Positions 26,740 through 35,809 of a stretch of 55,588 bases of DNA are shown here, piece by piece. Source of the DNA: Hyphomicrobiales bacterium. Lineage in GTDB: Bacteria > Pseudomonadota > Alphaproteobacteria > Rhizobiales > Rhizobiaceae. Where the stretch lies: positions 1 through 55,588 of the forward strand of contig UCKS01000020.1 in assembly GCA_900473045.1 (NCBI GenBank). The letters run 5' to 3'. The notes below the pieces were generated by a model that was given only the letters and a program-made list of their open reading frames with translations, was not told the DNA's origin and did no database searches. Numbering within the stretch: position 1 is the first letter of the stretch; each line of letters begins with the position of its first letter. Made by a program: the position numbers and the translations under genes.

Positions 26740-28292
26740 GGCCTTTTCCCCCCGGCTTCGATGGCGAACTTGCGAGCCATGAGGTCGGCCGGACTGACGA
26801 TGATATTCTTCATCCAGAGCTCTGACGTCTGCTCGGCGATACTGATGGTGTCCGCCTTGCCCTTTTTGCCCTTGTCGTCGAACTGGATGCTGTCAGGCGG
26901 CAGGCCCGGTGCGTCCTGCTGCTCTTCCTCCTCATCCTTCTTCAGCTTCACCAGCTGTTCCGCGATGGTGAGATTGGCAGAGGCATCAGGCCATTGCGGC
27001 CTCTTCTTCAGCGCGGTCTTGTATGCAGTGACCGCCTCATCGAGCTTGCCGATATGCAAAAGGGCGTTGCCCTGATCATACCAGCTCTCCGCACTGTCGG
27101 CGGTAGCGAAGGCATCAAGCGCCTCGGCAAACTTGCCCGCGCGATAAAGAGACGCTCCCTTCCACATCGGGTCGGCAAAATGCGCCGCTGCAGCTTCGAA
27201 ATCGCCTTTCTCATAGGCCATCCGCCCCTGCTGATCCGGTGTCAGCCACATGTCCACAAAGTCGGCGGCCAGGGCATTCGAGGGCAACAGGATGTGGGCG
27301 CAGAGGAGAACCGCACCAACCCGCACGATCCAACCCTTGCGGAAAGTCAGAGCGAAGAGCAGCAGCAACGGGCCGATCAACCACCATCCCGCATCCCGCC
27401 AGCGATCGCCCTCAGCCGCCTGTTTCTGCGCGAAGTTGGTGCGGATGCGTTGTGATACCCAGCGGACGTCGGTGTCGTCGTCCGTGAATGTCGCGACATC
27501 CACACCGGTGAGCGCGTGGAGGTTCTTCAATCCTTCGACGTCGAGCTTTGCGGCAAGCCGGCCCCCAGCAGGATCGGCTAGAAAACTGCCGTCCGCGCCT
27601 TTTACCGGCCCGCCTTTAGCCGTGCCGATGCCGAGCACGACGATCCCCTGCCTGGAGTTGAGCTTGAAGGCATCGAATGCCTTCTGCTCGATCCCGTCGG
27701 TCAGGAACAGGATGGTGCCGGGCACATCCTCCGAAGCAAGAGTGGCCTCGGCAAGAGCGAGAGCCTCGGCGGTATCCTTGCCGTCGACAGGCATGATCCG
27801 CGTCGCCAAAGCATCCGTGTAGGTCTCGATCAGCGACCCATCTTCCGTGAGCGGCAAAACCAGATGTGCCGACCCGGCATAGGCAATGACTGCCGTGCGT
27901 GCACCCGAGCGTCCGGCAACGATGTCCCTGATCTTGAGCTTGGCGCGCTCCAGCCGCGACGGGCTGACGTCGATCGCATCCATGGTCGGCGATAGATCGA
28001 CGGCGATGACGAGGGGAGCCGTGTCTTCCACGAAAGGTGGCAACTCCCGCTCCCACGCCGGTCCGGCTACCGCCAGGATTGCACATGTCAGAACAGTGGC
28101 CAGAAGCCATGACGGACGCATACGGGATCCGGGTGAACGGTCGACGACCAAACTGTCGAGAAGATGCGGCTCGATCATCCCCTTCCACTGGCGCCGGGTA
28201 TCGGCAGAGCGGGCCGACATCCAGACGATGATAGTCGGCACGGCAAGAGCTAGAAGCCACAAGGGTCGGAGGAGATGAAAATTCTCGATCAT
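26736..28292 (-). CDS. BatB/BatC-type fusion: von Willebrand A domain plus TPR
   Basis: A 518-aa membrane protein. It has N-terminal membrane segments and a VWA domain (about 92-280) whose metal site reads DLSPT (residues 99-103), with Thr where the canonical DxSxS has Ser. A central membrane segment near 310-345 comes next. A periplasmic TPR region (about 355-440) includes WYDQGNALLHIGKLDEAVTAYKTALKKRP, and the tail is charged. BatB and BatC are separate in some bacteria and fused here. It overlaps BatA and BatD by 4 bp on either side. It probably forms a metal-dependent adhesion scaffold with BatA and the MoxR ATPase. Confidence 0.87.
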   Translation of the reverse strand: MIENFHLLRPLWLLALAVPTIIVWMSARSADTRRQWKGMIEPHLLDSLVVDRSPGSRMRPSWLLATVLTCAILAVAGPAWERELPPFVEDTAPLVIAVDLSPTMDAIDVSPSRLERAKLKIRDIVAGRSGARTAVIAYAGSAHLVLPLTEDGSLIETYTDALATRIMPVDGKDTAEALALAEATLASEDVPGTILFLTDGIEQKAFDAFKLNSRQGIVVLGIGTAKGGPVKGADGSFLADPAGGRLAAKLDVEGLKNLHALTGVDVATFTDDDTDVRWVSQRIRTNFAQKQAAEGDRWRDAGWWLIGPLLLLFALTFRKGWIVRVGAVLLCAHILLPSNALAADFVDMWLTPDQQGRMAYEKGDFEAAAAHFADPMWKGASLYRAGKFAEALDAFATADSAESWYDQGNALLHIGKLDEAVTAYKTALKKRPQWPDASANLTIAEQLVKLKKDEEEEQQDAPGLPPDSIQFDDKGKKGKADTISIAEQTSELWMKNIIVSPADLMARKFAIEAGGKRP

Positions 28293-29278
28293 GCCGCAGC
28301 TCTCCGTCTGAAGAGACCCGTCAACCCGCTCAAAAGATAGTATGCGCCAAGGATCGCAATCGCTAAGCCGAGCGGCCAGTGGAACAGCTCGATACGCGGC
28401 CGCCAGGAGAGGTTCTTCTGGTCCTGCGGCGTGATCTTGTCGAGCGTGTCGTAGATGGTTGCAAGCTGCGTCTGGTCCTGTCCGAAGAAATAGCGCCCGC
28501 CGGTTTCAGCTGCGATCTTCTGCAACACCCCGGTGTCGAGCTTGTCTTCGCCGGTTGCTTTCGGATCGCCGATGCCTACCGTGTGAATGACGACCTTTTT
28601 CTGTTTGGCAATGTCGGCAGCCTTGGCCGGAGGCATGCGGCTTGCCGTGTCGTTTCCGTCGGTCAGAACGATCAATACCTTTTCAGGCACCGTGGTCTTT
28701 TCGAACATCTTGACGGCAAGTCCGATGGCATCTCCAAGCGCCGTGCGCGGGCCTGCAATTCCGGGAAGCGTATCGGCGATCACCGCCTGGACGGTCTTGT
28801 GGTCCATCGTGAAGGGCACGAGCGGATAGGGGGCATCGCCGAAGGCTATCAGTCCGATGCGGTCGACGGGGCGCTTCGCGACGAAATCGGCGACCACCTT
28901 GCGGACCGCATCCACGCGCGCCTCCGTGCTACCCTCCGGCGAACGGAAATCCTTGGTATCCATGGACTGCGACAGGTCCAGCGCCAGCAGCAGATCACGC
29001 TGCGGCTCGACTTTCTCGATTGGCGGTTCGACGAACTGCGGGCGGGCGATGGCGACGACCATCAGGCACCAGGCCAGTGTTTCGCAGATACATTGCGTCC
29101 AGCTCCGCCGGGCGACCACCGATCCTTCGGACGGATCAACCCCCGCAGCCTCGGTGACCTGCCGGAAGAAAGGAAGTCTTACGGACGCCGAGGTTTCGCG
29201 GCGCGCAGGCAGCAGCCACCAGACCAGCAGCGGCACCGGGATCAAAGTTAGCAGCCATGGAAAATCAAGCTGATACAT
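28289..29278 (-). CDS. BatA-like von Willebrand factor A membrane protein
   Basis: A 329-aa protein. It has two N-terminal membrane segments and a VWA domain (about 95-285) with an intact metal site DLSQSMD (residues 101-107), the conserved Thr in IAGPRTALGDAIG, and LIVLTDGNDT. A C-terminal membrane segment follows (WPLGLAIAILGAYYLLSGL). Unlike the fused BatB, its metal motif is canonical. The ATG at 29278 follows CAGGCGGCATC and overlaps the DUF4381 gene by 14 bp. Confidence 0.9.
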   Translation of the reverse strand: MYQLDFPWLLTLIPVPLLVWWLLPARRETSASVRLPFFRQVTEAAGVDPSEGSVVARRSWTQCICETLAWCLMVVAIARPQFVEPPIEKVEPQRDLLLALDLSQSMDTKDFRSPEGSTEARVDAVRKVVADFVAKRPVDRIGLIAFGDAPYPLVPFTMDHKTVQAVIADTLPGIAGPRTALGDAIGLAVKMFEKTTVPEKVLIVLTDGNDTASRMPPAKAADIAKQKKVVIHTVGIGDPKATGEDKLDTGVLQKIAAETGGRYFFGQDQTQLATIYDTLDKITPQDQKNLSWRPRIELFHWPLGLAIAILGAYYLLSGLTGLFRRRAAA

Positions 29279-29792
29279 GATGCCGCCTGATCCAGACCCT
29301 TGCCGAGGAAACGAAGGTCTTACAAAGCGTGTCGGGAATGCCGTTCAGGTCGCTGTCCGTGCGATATTCATCGCTGTCGAGAAGTGGCTGCAAGGCGCTG
29401 ATGTCGCCCACCTTGCAATGGCGTTTTAGGAAATCGATCCATGCCGCTCCCGAAAGCGTCGCCACCTCCTCGCGTTTCCACGCCACCAGAGCAACGCGCT
29501 TCAGCAATTCCGCCAGATCGCCCACAGCGTCATTGCGGGTCTGCGGGTCGAGGATGCGCGGTTCGATGCCGTTCAGCTCGACAAGTGCCTGCCGGCGATA
29601 GGCGTTTGCCCGGTAACGCCGGAGCGCCCGAAGGACGAGAAGCAAAATCACCACCAGCAGGAGGACCGCAGCCAGTGCCCATCCCCACGTTTGTGGCATC
29701 CACGACACGGGCTCTGTTACCGCTATGTCTTTCAGCGATTCGAGAGCGACTCTTGTCAGAGGATCAAGGGGAGGCACCTTGTCCGGCTCCAT
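29265..29792 (-). CDS. DUF4381 membrane protein of the MoxR/Bat operon
   Basis: A 175-aa single-pass membrane protein. The segment WGWALAAVLLLVVILLLVL is followed by a basic RRYRANAYRRQA and a soluble C-terminal domain. The ATG at 29792 is preferred over a GTG seven codons earlier: GGAGG sits 6 bases before it, inside the end of the DUF58 gene, and the stop/start overlap reads TAATG. DUF4381 proteins occur almost only in these operons and probably assemble with BatA. Confidence 0.82.
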   Translation of the reverse strand: MEPDKVPPLDPLTRVALESLKDIAVTEPVSWMPQTWGWALAAVLLLVVILLLVLRALRRYRANAYRRQALVELNGIEPRILDPQTRNDAVGDLAELLKRVALVAWKREEVATLSGAAWIDFLKRHCKVGDISALQPLLDSDEYRTDSDLNGIPDTLCKTFVSSARVWIRRHHVSA

Positions 29793-30742
29793 TACCGCCT
29801 CCGCTGTCGCCACGAGGCCTGTTCGAGCAGCCGCCGGAGCTGCGGCGCGGTGTCTTCAGCCGCCGAAACCGGAAGCATCGGCAGGCCCAACTGCCGCTGC
29901 CAGTCGCGAAGCTCACGGCCGCGATCACGGGCAAAGGCCCCGATCGCTTGCCTGACATCGGCGCGCCGCAGCGACAGTTCCGCCTGCAGGCCACCGCCAC
30001 TCACCACGATGTCGCCCGAAATCGGCAAATCAAGCAGGAAGGGATCATAGACCAGAATACAGATGATGTCGTTCCGGTCCGCCAGACGCAGCAAAGTATC
30101 CCGTGTCGTCTCGCTGTGACCGTCGAAATCACTGATCACGACGACGAGGTGATCGTGATGGGCAATGGCGGCGACACGGCGCAAGACGGTGTCGAGCGAT
30201 TCTGGTGATGGTTTCCCGGAAAATCCGGCCTCGAGGCTGCCGTTCTGCGCCGCGATCTTGCCGGCAAGCGTGATCACCGCCTCGCGGCTGCGATGCGGCC
30301 GGACCTCGTCGATATCGGTATCGTTGAAGACGAAGCCTCCCACCCGGTCACCCGAGCCAAGGATGCGCCACGCGCAAAGCATCGCCGTCTCGGCCGCAGT
30401 CACCGATTTCATCGAGCGGCGGCTGCCGAAAAACATGTTGATCCGCTGATCGACGATAATGAGGGCCGGACGTTCCTTTTCCTCGCTGTAGACGCGCACC
30501 GCAGGCTTGTTCGTGCGTGCCGTCACCCGCCAGTCGATGGAGCGGATGTCATCGCCAGGCAGGTAGTCGCGCAACTCCTCGAACGTCAGCCCACGGCCGC
30601 GCATCGAGGACCGCATCCGGCCTGCAAGCTGTTGGTGACTGCGGGATTTCTGGACGAAGCTCAAGTCACGGGCACGCGCTTCCAGCGCCACGAGTTGATC
30701 GGTGGAGATATGAACGCCTTGCGTGCTCTCAGTCACCGGCAT
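29792..30742 (-). CDS. DUF58 protein
   Basis: A 316-aa protein with the DUF58 hallmarks: RSSMRGRGLTFEELRDYLPGDD, IRSIDWRVTARTNKPAVRVYSEEKERP, and a VWA-like fold behind (LIIVDQRINMFFGS). It is the usual partner encoded next to MoxR. The ATG at 30742 is chosen because AAGGAG lies 5 bp upstream; a GTG two codons earlier is too close to that site. It begins 9 bp after the MoxR stop. Confidence 0.9.
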   Translation of the reverse strand: MPVTESTQGVHISTDQLVALEARARDLSFVQKSRSHQQLAGRMRSSMRGRGLTFEELRDYLPGDDIRSIDWRVTARTNKPAVRVYSEEKERPALIIVDQRINMFFGSRRSMKSVTAAETAMLCAWRILGSGDRVGGFVFNDTDIDEVRPHRSREAVITLAGKIAAQNGSLEAGFSGKPSPESLDTVLRRVAAIAHHDHLVVVISDFDGHSETTRDTLLRLADRNDIICILVYDPFLLDLPISGDIVVSGGGLQAELSLRRADVRQAIGAFARDRGRELRDWQRQLGLPMLPVSAAEDTAPQLRRLLEQASWRQRRR

Positions 30743-30751
30743 CGCCACTCC

Positions 30752-31726
30752 TTACGAAACCGCCACGAGTTCTATGATGCGATCGATTACCTTGTCCGGC
30801 GTGGTGTCCGAGGCATGCGCTTCGTAGGATAATATCAGCCTGTGGCGGAAGACGTCATGGACGATCGCTTTGACATCGTCCGGGGTCACATAATCGCGGC
30901 CCTTCAGCCAGGCATAGGAGCGCGAGACCTTGTCGAGACCGATAACGCCGCGCGGACTGACGCCCACCTGCAGCAGCTTGGCAAGATCCTTGTCGTAGCG
31001 ATCCGGATATCGCGTGGCGAAAACCAGGGCGACGATATACTTCTCGATAGGGCCTGAGACTGTCACGGCACCGACCTCCTTGCGGGCCGCAAAGACCGCC
31101 TGCGGATCGAGCCTTTCGGGGGCGGCGATTTTCGCATGCGCTCCGGCATTTTCCTCGTCACGCACCAGCCGCATGATGGCGGCCTCCGAGGCCTCATCGG
31201 GATAACCGACCTCGACGTGCATCAGGAAACGGTCGAGCTGGGCTTCCGGCAGAGGATAGGTGCCTTCCTGCTCGATGGGGTTCTGCGTCGCCATCACCAT
31301 GAACAGTTCAGGAAGCGGATAGCTCTTGCCACCGACGGTGACCTGTCGCTCCTCCATGGCCTCGAGCAGAGCCGACTGCACCTTGGCGGGGGCGCGGTTG
31401 ATTTCATCGGCGAGGATCAGGTTGGCGAAGATCGGTCCCTGCTGGAACTTGAACTCGCCCTTGCCGCCCTCGTTGAAATAGATTTCCGACCCGGTGATGT
31501 CGGCCGGCAGAAGATCCGGCGTGAATTGGACGCGGGAAAGTTCGGAATTGAGGTTCTTTGCCAGGCTTTTGATGGCGCGCGTCTTGGCAAGCCCGGGAAG
31601 GCCTTCAACCAAGAGATGGCCGTTGGCCAGCAGCCCCAGCAGCAGCCGTTCGACCATCGCCTCCTGACCGATAATGGATTGGCCGACGCGCTGGCCAAGA
31701 GCGAGTATATCATCGCGTGCCGTCAT
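30752..31726 (-). CDS. MoxR-family AAA+ ATPase
   Basis: A 324-aa cytoplasmic AAA+ protein. Walker A is GLPGLAKT (42-49), Walker B ILADEINRAP (Asp/Glu about 107-108), sensor 1 MATQNPIEQEGTYPLPEAQLDRF, and a sensor 2-type C-terminal helical domain. MoxR proteins act as chaperones that activate or load cofactors into partner proteins, together with VWA proteins such as those encoded downstream. Its ATG has ACGGAGTTCGGT upstream. The sulfatase gene ends 79 bp before it on the same strand with no evident terminator between. Confidence 0.93.
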   Translation of the reverse strand: MTARDDILALGQRVGQSIIGQEAMVERLLLGLLANGHLLVEGLPGLAKTRAIKSLAKNLNSELSRVQFTPDLLPADITGSEIYFNEGGKGEFKFQQGPIFANLILADEINRAPAKVQSALLEAMEERQVTVGGKSYPLPELFMVMATQNPIEQEGTYPLPEAQLDRFLMHVEVGYPDEASEAAIMRLVRDEENAGAHAKIAAPERLDPQAVFAARKEVGAVTVSGPIEKYIVALVFATRYPDRYDKDLAKLLQVGVSPRGVIGLDKVSRSYAWLKGRDYVTPDDVKAIVHDVFRHRLILSYEAHASDTTPDKVIDRIIELVAVS

Positions 31727-31805
31727 ACCGAACTCCGTTCAAGTGGACCGGACGCCCCGGTGAAGGTGCATCCGGAGATCATTGTCGTAGGAGCGGCGGC
31801 TGGAG

Positions 31806-33422
31806 TTACTTCTCTATGCCGCGGTCTTTGAAGGACTGGTTGATCGCCTTGTCCACCTGTTCGCGCACGCCCTCGATGTTGAAACTGGCGACACGCTGGC
31901 TCGGCGGGTACTTCACGAAGGTTTCGAGGAACGCGGCGCTCTTCAACTGCCCCTTGACGAGGAGAAAATCGTTTCTGACCACCCAGTCGTTGTACTGATC
32001 GGAGACGACATCGGCTCGTTCATAGGGATCCATCCGAAGATTGAAGAGCTTGGGAAGACGCCAGGTGACCAGTGGGGTCTGCCAGACCGCAAACCCGCCG
32101 GGTGCAGGCTGTTCCTTGAACACAACCTTCCAGTCGTCATAGCGGATGCCAACAAGATCGCCGTCGTCATCGAAATAGTAGAACTCGTTTCGCGCGCTCT
32201 TGTCCGTTTTGCCGGTGATGTAATCGAGCTGGTTGAAGCCATCGAGGTGGTTCTTGAAGCTCGTGGCGCTTCCTTCAGGCTTCCAGCCTGTCAGAAGGCG
32301 ATTTTTCACATCGGGGTCGCCGGCAGCGGCAAGCAGGGTTGGAAACCAATCGAGACCGGAAATCATGCCGTTGGAGACCTCGCCCGGCTTGACGTGACCG
32401 GGCCAGCGGATGATTGCCGGAACGCGGAAAGCGCCCTCCCAGTTGGTATCCTTCTCGCTGCGAAATGGCGTCGTCGCGGCATCTGGCCAGGAGAACTGGT
32501 TGGGACCGTTGTCGGTCGCATAGACGACGATCGTGTTATCGGCGATGCCAAGCTCGTCGAGCTTGTTCAGAAGCTTGCCGACGTCGCCATCATGCTCGAT
32601 CATGCCGTCGCCATATTCGTTGCCCGGCATGCCGCTCTGTCCGCGCATCGATTCACGCACATGGGTGAACAAATGCATGCGCGTCGTATTCATCCAGGTG
32701 AAGAAGGGTTTCTTCGCCTTGGCCTGGCGATCGATGAAATCGATGGCAGCAGCCGTCGTCTCGTCGTCGATCGTTTCCATCCGCTTGACAGTTAGCGGGC
32801 CGGTGTCCTCGACCTTTCCGTCGGCCGAGGCTTTTATGACGCCGCGGGGATTGTATGCCTTGAGAAACTCGGCATCGTCCTTCGGCCAGTTCGCGGCTTC
32901 CGGCTCTTCCTCTGCGTTCAGGTGGTAGAGGTTGCCAAAGAACTCGTCGAAGCCATGTTTGGTCGGCAGGTATTCGTCGCGGTCGCCGAGATGGTTCTTG
33001 CCGAACTGTCCCGTTGCGTAGCCCAGCGGCTTGAGTGCCTGCGCAATGGTAATATCGCCGGCTTGTAGACCAACTGTGACGCCCGGCGCTCCGACCTTGC
33101 AAAGCCCCGTGCGAAGGCAGGTCTGACCCGTGATGAATGTCGAACGGCCTGCGGTGCAACTGTTCTCGGCATAATAGTCCGTGAACATCATGCCTTCCTT
33201 GGCGATGCGGTCGATGTTCGGTGTCTTGTAACCGATGACGCCGAACGAATAGGCCGAGATATTGGTCTGGCCGATGTCATCGCCGAAGATCACAAGGATG
33301 TTGGGCTTTGCCGCCGCTGCATCCTGCGCCTGGGCGGTCGCGGTGGCAAAGGGCACGGCCATCAAGGACATGGCGGCTGCGGCGGTGGCGCTCAGCAGTT
33401 TGCGCGAAAGCTTACTGGTCAT
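31806..33422 (-). CDS. secreted arylsulfatase-type sulfatase
   Basis: A 538-aa periplasmic hydrolase of the alkaline phosphatase superfamily. It has a signal peptide ending near residue 33 (ATAQAQ-DAAAA), metal ligands in VIFGDDIGQTN (Asp 48-49), and the formylglycine motif CTAGR (Cys 89). FGKNHLG and the late YATDNGPNQFSW carry further active-site residues. The Cys must be oxidised to formylglycine, and no formylglycine-generating enzyme is encoded in the window. It releases sulfate from sulfate esters. It sits at the head of the MoxR/Bat run. The ATG at 33422 follows GGGAGACCATC. Confidence 0.9.
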   Translation of the reverse strand: MTSKLSRKLLSATAAAAMSLMAVPFATATAQAQDAAAAKPNILVIFGDDIGQTNISAYSFGVIGYKTPNIDRIAKEGMMFTDYYAENSCTAGRSTFITGQTCLRTGLCKVGAPGVTVGLQAGDITIAQALKPLGYATGQFGKNHLGDRDEYLPTKHGFDEFFGNLYHLNAEEEPEAANWPKDDAEFLKAYNPRGVIKASADGKVEDTGPLTVKRMETIDDETTAAAIDFIDRQAKAKKPFFTWMNTTRMHLFTHVRESMRGQSGMPGNEYGDGMIEHDGDVGKLLNKLDELGIADNTIVVYATDNGPNQFSWPDAATTPFRSEKDTNWEGAFRVPAIIRWPGHVKPGEVSNGMISGLDWFPTLLAAAGDPDVKNRLLTGWKPEGSATSFKNHLDGFNQLDYITGKTDKSARNEFYYFDDDGDLVGIRYDDWKVVFKEQPAPGGFAVWQTPLVTWRLPKLFNLRMDPYERADVVSDQYNDWVVRNDFLLVKGQLKSAAFLETFVKYPPSQRVASFNIEGVREQVDKAINQSFKDRGIEK

Positions 33423-33839
33423 GATGGTCTCCCATCGCGGCGTGTTGAACGTCTCCGGTCATTACGGATCTCCTCTTCGCGGGACAGTCGGAACTGCCCT
33501 TGCAGGTCGCGGTTTCGACCCTGCAACTCTGATGGGAAAACGCGCCTGAGGAAGTACGTTACGGTAACAATCGGAACGTTCCGATGTAAAAAGGTCTTAG
33601 ATCTGTCCGCGACCGGGCAATGACGCGGCTGACCGGTGGAGACAAACAGGCACGTTCACGCGGTTTACCATCGGGGCAACCAAAAGCCTGCCAGCTTGGT
33701 GGGGGTCATAACGAAACGGCCTGGAAGATAGGTGTGGAGCAATCGTCTGGCCAATTGCTAGAGCAGCGCCACCAGTTGGCATGCGCGATTTGCAGGGGGC
33801 ACACGCGATCCCCCTGCAAGACTGTTCGCTCAAGGAGTA
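33423..33839. other. 417-bp intergenic region upstream of the sulfatase
   Basis: No credible gene is seen. A 78-codon minus-strand frame at 33597-33833 has no ribosome site and odd composition. The region holds the 16-bp palindrome at 33570-33585, and presumably the promoter of the sulfatase/MoxR unit. Confidence 0.55.
33570..33585. promoter_or_regulatory. 16-bp palindrome upstream of the sulfatase
   Basis: ATCGGAACGTTCCGAT is a perfect palindrome about 150 bp before the sulfatase start. It resembles TetR-type operators in size and symmetry. No regulator gene is adjacent, so the cognate protein is unknown. Confidence 0.4.
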
Positions 33840-34004
33840 TCAGTAACCGATACGCACGCCACCCGAATCAGAGGCGCCGAGGTCCGGTACCGGGCCGTAA
33901 CCCTGGTATTTCGCGTAGGTGGTGTTGTTCGCGCCAGTGCTTGCGCATCCTGAAAGCGCCAAAAGCGCCAGCGCCGCAACGGCCATCAGAGACTTAAGGG
34001 GCAT
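33840..34004 (-). CDS. small lipoprotein
   Basis: A 54-aa protein from the ATG at 34004, behind an excellent ribosome site (CAGGAGAAAACC). The signal MPLKSLMAVAALALLALSGC ends in the lipobox LSGC. Only about 34 residues of mature sequence follow, with Gly and Tyr (YAKYQGYGPVPDLG). Tiny lipoproteins of this kind are common in rhizobia. No function is known to me. Confidence 0.72.
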   Translation of the reverse strand: MPLKSLMAVAALALLALSGCASTGANNTTYAKYQGYGPVPDLGASDSGGVRIGY

Positions 34005-34345
34005 GGTTTTCTCCTGTCGAGGGAATTGGCCGGAAGGCCGGATGGCCATGGCAAATGTTCGTCTAAATCATCTCCAATGACAAGTAGGGTTATCCCCGTG
34101 AAAGGCGAGATAACAAACGACAGCGTAAACACAATTTGAAAAAGAAACAGTGCGGCTGGAAATCCGTGAGGGCCGGACAAAGAAAAAGGCCGGGTGAAAA
34201 CCCGACCTCTCCGACCCGTCTCGACAGCGATTGCCAGTACATCCGTGGTCAACCGCTGGAAACGAATTCCATGAGCGCAATATGGCAAAGGAATGTAACC
34301 GTTTCAAGACACAGCGAAAAATAAGAAAAAATGGCGGCAAAGGTA
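34005..34345. other. intergenic region with a minus-strand terminator
   Basis: About 340 bp with no convincing gene on either strand. It holds the putative terminator of the PLP-enzyme gene at 34182-34206 and, nearer 34004, the presumed promoter of the small lipoprotein. Confidence 0.5.
34182..34206 (-). terminator. rho-independent terminator of the PLP-enzyme gene
   Basis: On the minus strand GGTCGGG-TTTTCA-CCCGGCC forms a 7-bp stem (one G-T pair), followed by TTTTTCTTT. It lies about 140 bp after the stop of the gene at 34346-35629. Confidence 0.7.
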
Positions 34346-35629
34346 TCAGGCCGCATCCAGCGCCATCGTCAGATCTGCGATCAGATCGTCGGGGTGTTCG
34401 ATACCAATCGACAGGCGGATGGTCGATTCCAGCACACCGATCCGTTGACGCACCTCCAGCGGCACGCCGGAATGGGTCATCGTCGCTGGATGACTGGCAA
34501 GCGATTCCGTGCCGCCCAGGCTGACGGCGAGTTTGAAGATCTGCAGCGCATTCAGAAACTTGAAGGACGCCGGCTGCCCACCACGAATATCGAAGGAAAA
34601 AGTCGAGCCCGCCCCGGTGCACTGCGCGGCAAATGTCTTGCCGAGCGGCGATTGCGGATCATGATAGGGCAGATAGTGAATGCCCTCGACCTTCGGATGA
34701 TCGCGCAGGAAATTGGCGACTTCGAGCGCGTTGTTGTTGGCCTTCTCCATGCGGATCGACAATGTTTCCAGCGACCGCCCGAGCATCCAGCAGGAATGCG
34801 GATCAAGCTGCGTGCCGATGGCGCCGCGCAGCGCCTTGACCTGTTTCATCACCGATTTTGCACCGAGAGCAGCACCGGCGATGAGGTCCGAATGCCCCCC
34901 GACATACTTGGTCAGCGAATAGAGCGAGATATCGGCACCGTGTTCGATCGGCCGCTGAAAGACCGGGCCAAGCAGGGTATTGTCGCAGGCGACGATCGGT
35001 GTATGCCCCTGTTTCCTGCCGATCGCGTCGGCAATCCTGCGGATCATCGCGACGTCCACGAGACTGTTGGTCGGATTGGCTGGCGTTTCGATCAGGATCA
35101 TCGAGATCCGGCCTTTCGCCATCGCTTCTTCAGCCGCCGCCTGCACGGACGCCTCGTTGACGCCATCGGCAAATCCGACCGCTGCAACGCCCATATTGAG
35201 GAAGGTCTTTGCCAAAAGCGTTTCGGTGCCGCCATAAAGCGGCTGCGAATGCAGGATCGCATCGCCCGGCCGGACAAACGCCAGCAGTGTCGTTGCAATC
35301 GCCGACATGCCGGACGAAAACAGCGCGCAGCTTTCCGTACGCTCGTAGACGGCAAGGCGATCCTCGACGATTTCGCTGTTGGGGTGATTGAATCGGGAAT
35401 AGACCAGCCCTGCCCCTGTCCCTGCCGGCGGTTCGCGGCGGCCGGAAACAAAATCGAAGAAATCGCGCCCTTCTTCAGCCGACTTGAACACGAACGTCGA
35501 TGTCAGAAACACCGGCGGCTTGACCGCGCCCTCGGAAAGCTCCGGATCATAGCCGTAATTCAGCATGAGCGTCTCTGGATGCAGTTTATGATTGCCGATG
35601 TGGGTCTTGGACGGATGTGGAGCGGTCAT
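34346..35629 (-). CDS. Cys/Met-metabolism PLP enzyme (cystathionine gamma-synthase / methionine gamma-lyase family)
   Basis: A 427-aa cytoplasmic enzyme. Landmarks are [18 protein letters not shown], the cofactor-stacking region [28 protein letters not shown], and the PLP lysine in [11 protein letters not shown]. It has the C-terminal [19 protein letters not shown] of the family. It could make cystathionine, sulfhydrylate an activated homoserine, or cleave methionine; sequence alone does not decide. The long N-terminal extension (about 20 residues) is typical of a rhizobial subgroup. The ATG at 35629 follows GGAGACTGTC. No S-adenosylmethionine riboswitch is evident upstream. Confidence 0.88.
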   Translation of the reverse strand: MTAPHPSKTHIGNHKLHPETLMLNYGYDPELSEGAVKPPVFLTSTFVFKSAEEGRDFFDFVSGRREPPAGTGAGLVYSRFNHPNSEIVEDRLAVYERTESCALFSSGMSAIATTLLAFVRPGDAILHSQPLYGGTETLLAKTFLNMGVAAVGFADGVNEASVQAAAEEAMAKGRISMILIETPANPTNSLVDVAMIRRIADAIGRKQGHTPIVACDNTLLGPVFQRPIEHGADISLYSLTKYVGGHSDLIAGAALGAKSVMKQVKALRGAIGTQLDPHSCWMLGRSLETLSIRMEKANNNALEVANFLRDHPKVEGIHYLPYHDPQSPLGKTFAAQCTGAGSTFSFDIRGGQPASFKFLNALQIFKLAVSLGGTESLASHPATMTHSGVPLEVRQRIGVLESTIRLSIGIEHPDDLIADLTMALDAA

Positions 35630-35809
35630 GACAGTCTCCGGATTTGATGCGAATGAGGCAGTCTACATCAATTTTCGCCACTGCTTCTTGCCAACTGACC
35701 GGTTTCTTCACCCAAAAATTGCGTCATCGCTGAAGAAAGGGCCAAACCCGGAAAACTCGAGTCATGGCGAATTGAAGCTCACGTCAACTCCGGGCCTCAA
35801 CCGCAACAA

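Noticed and set aside
31806..33422. A formylglycine-generating enzyme partner for the sulfatase.
   Set aside because: None of the genes in the window has the motifs of that family; maturation must come from elsewhere in the genome.
33597..33833. 78-codon minus-strand frame upstream of the sulfatase.
   Set aside because: No ribosome site, odd residue composition, and it overlaps likely promoter sequence.
35630..35809. SAM-II type riboswitch before the Cys/Met PLP enzyme.
   Set aside because: I looked for the compact pseudoknot core and found no match in either orientation.
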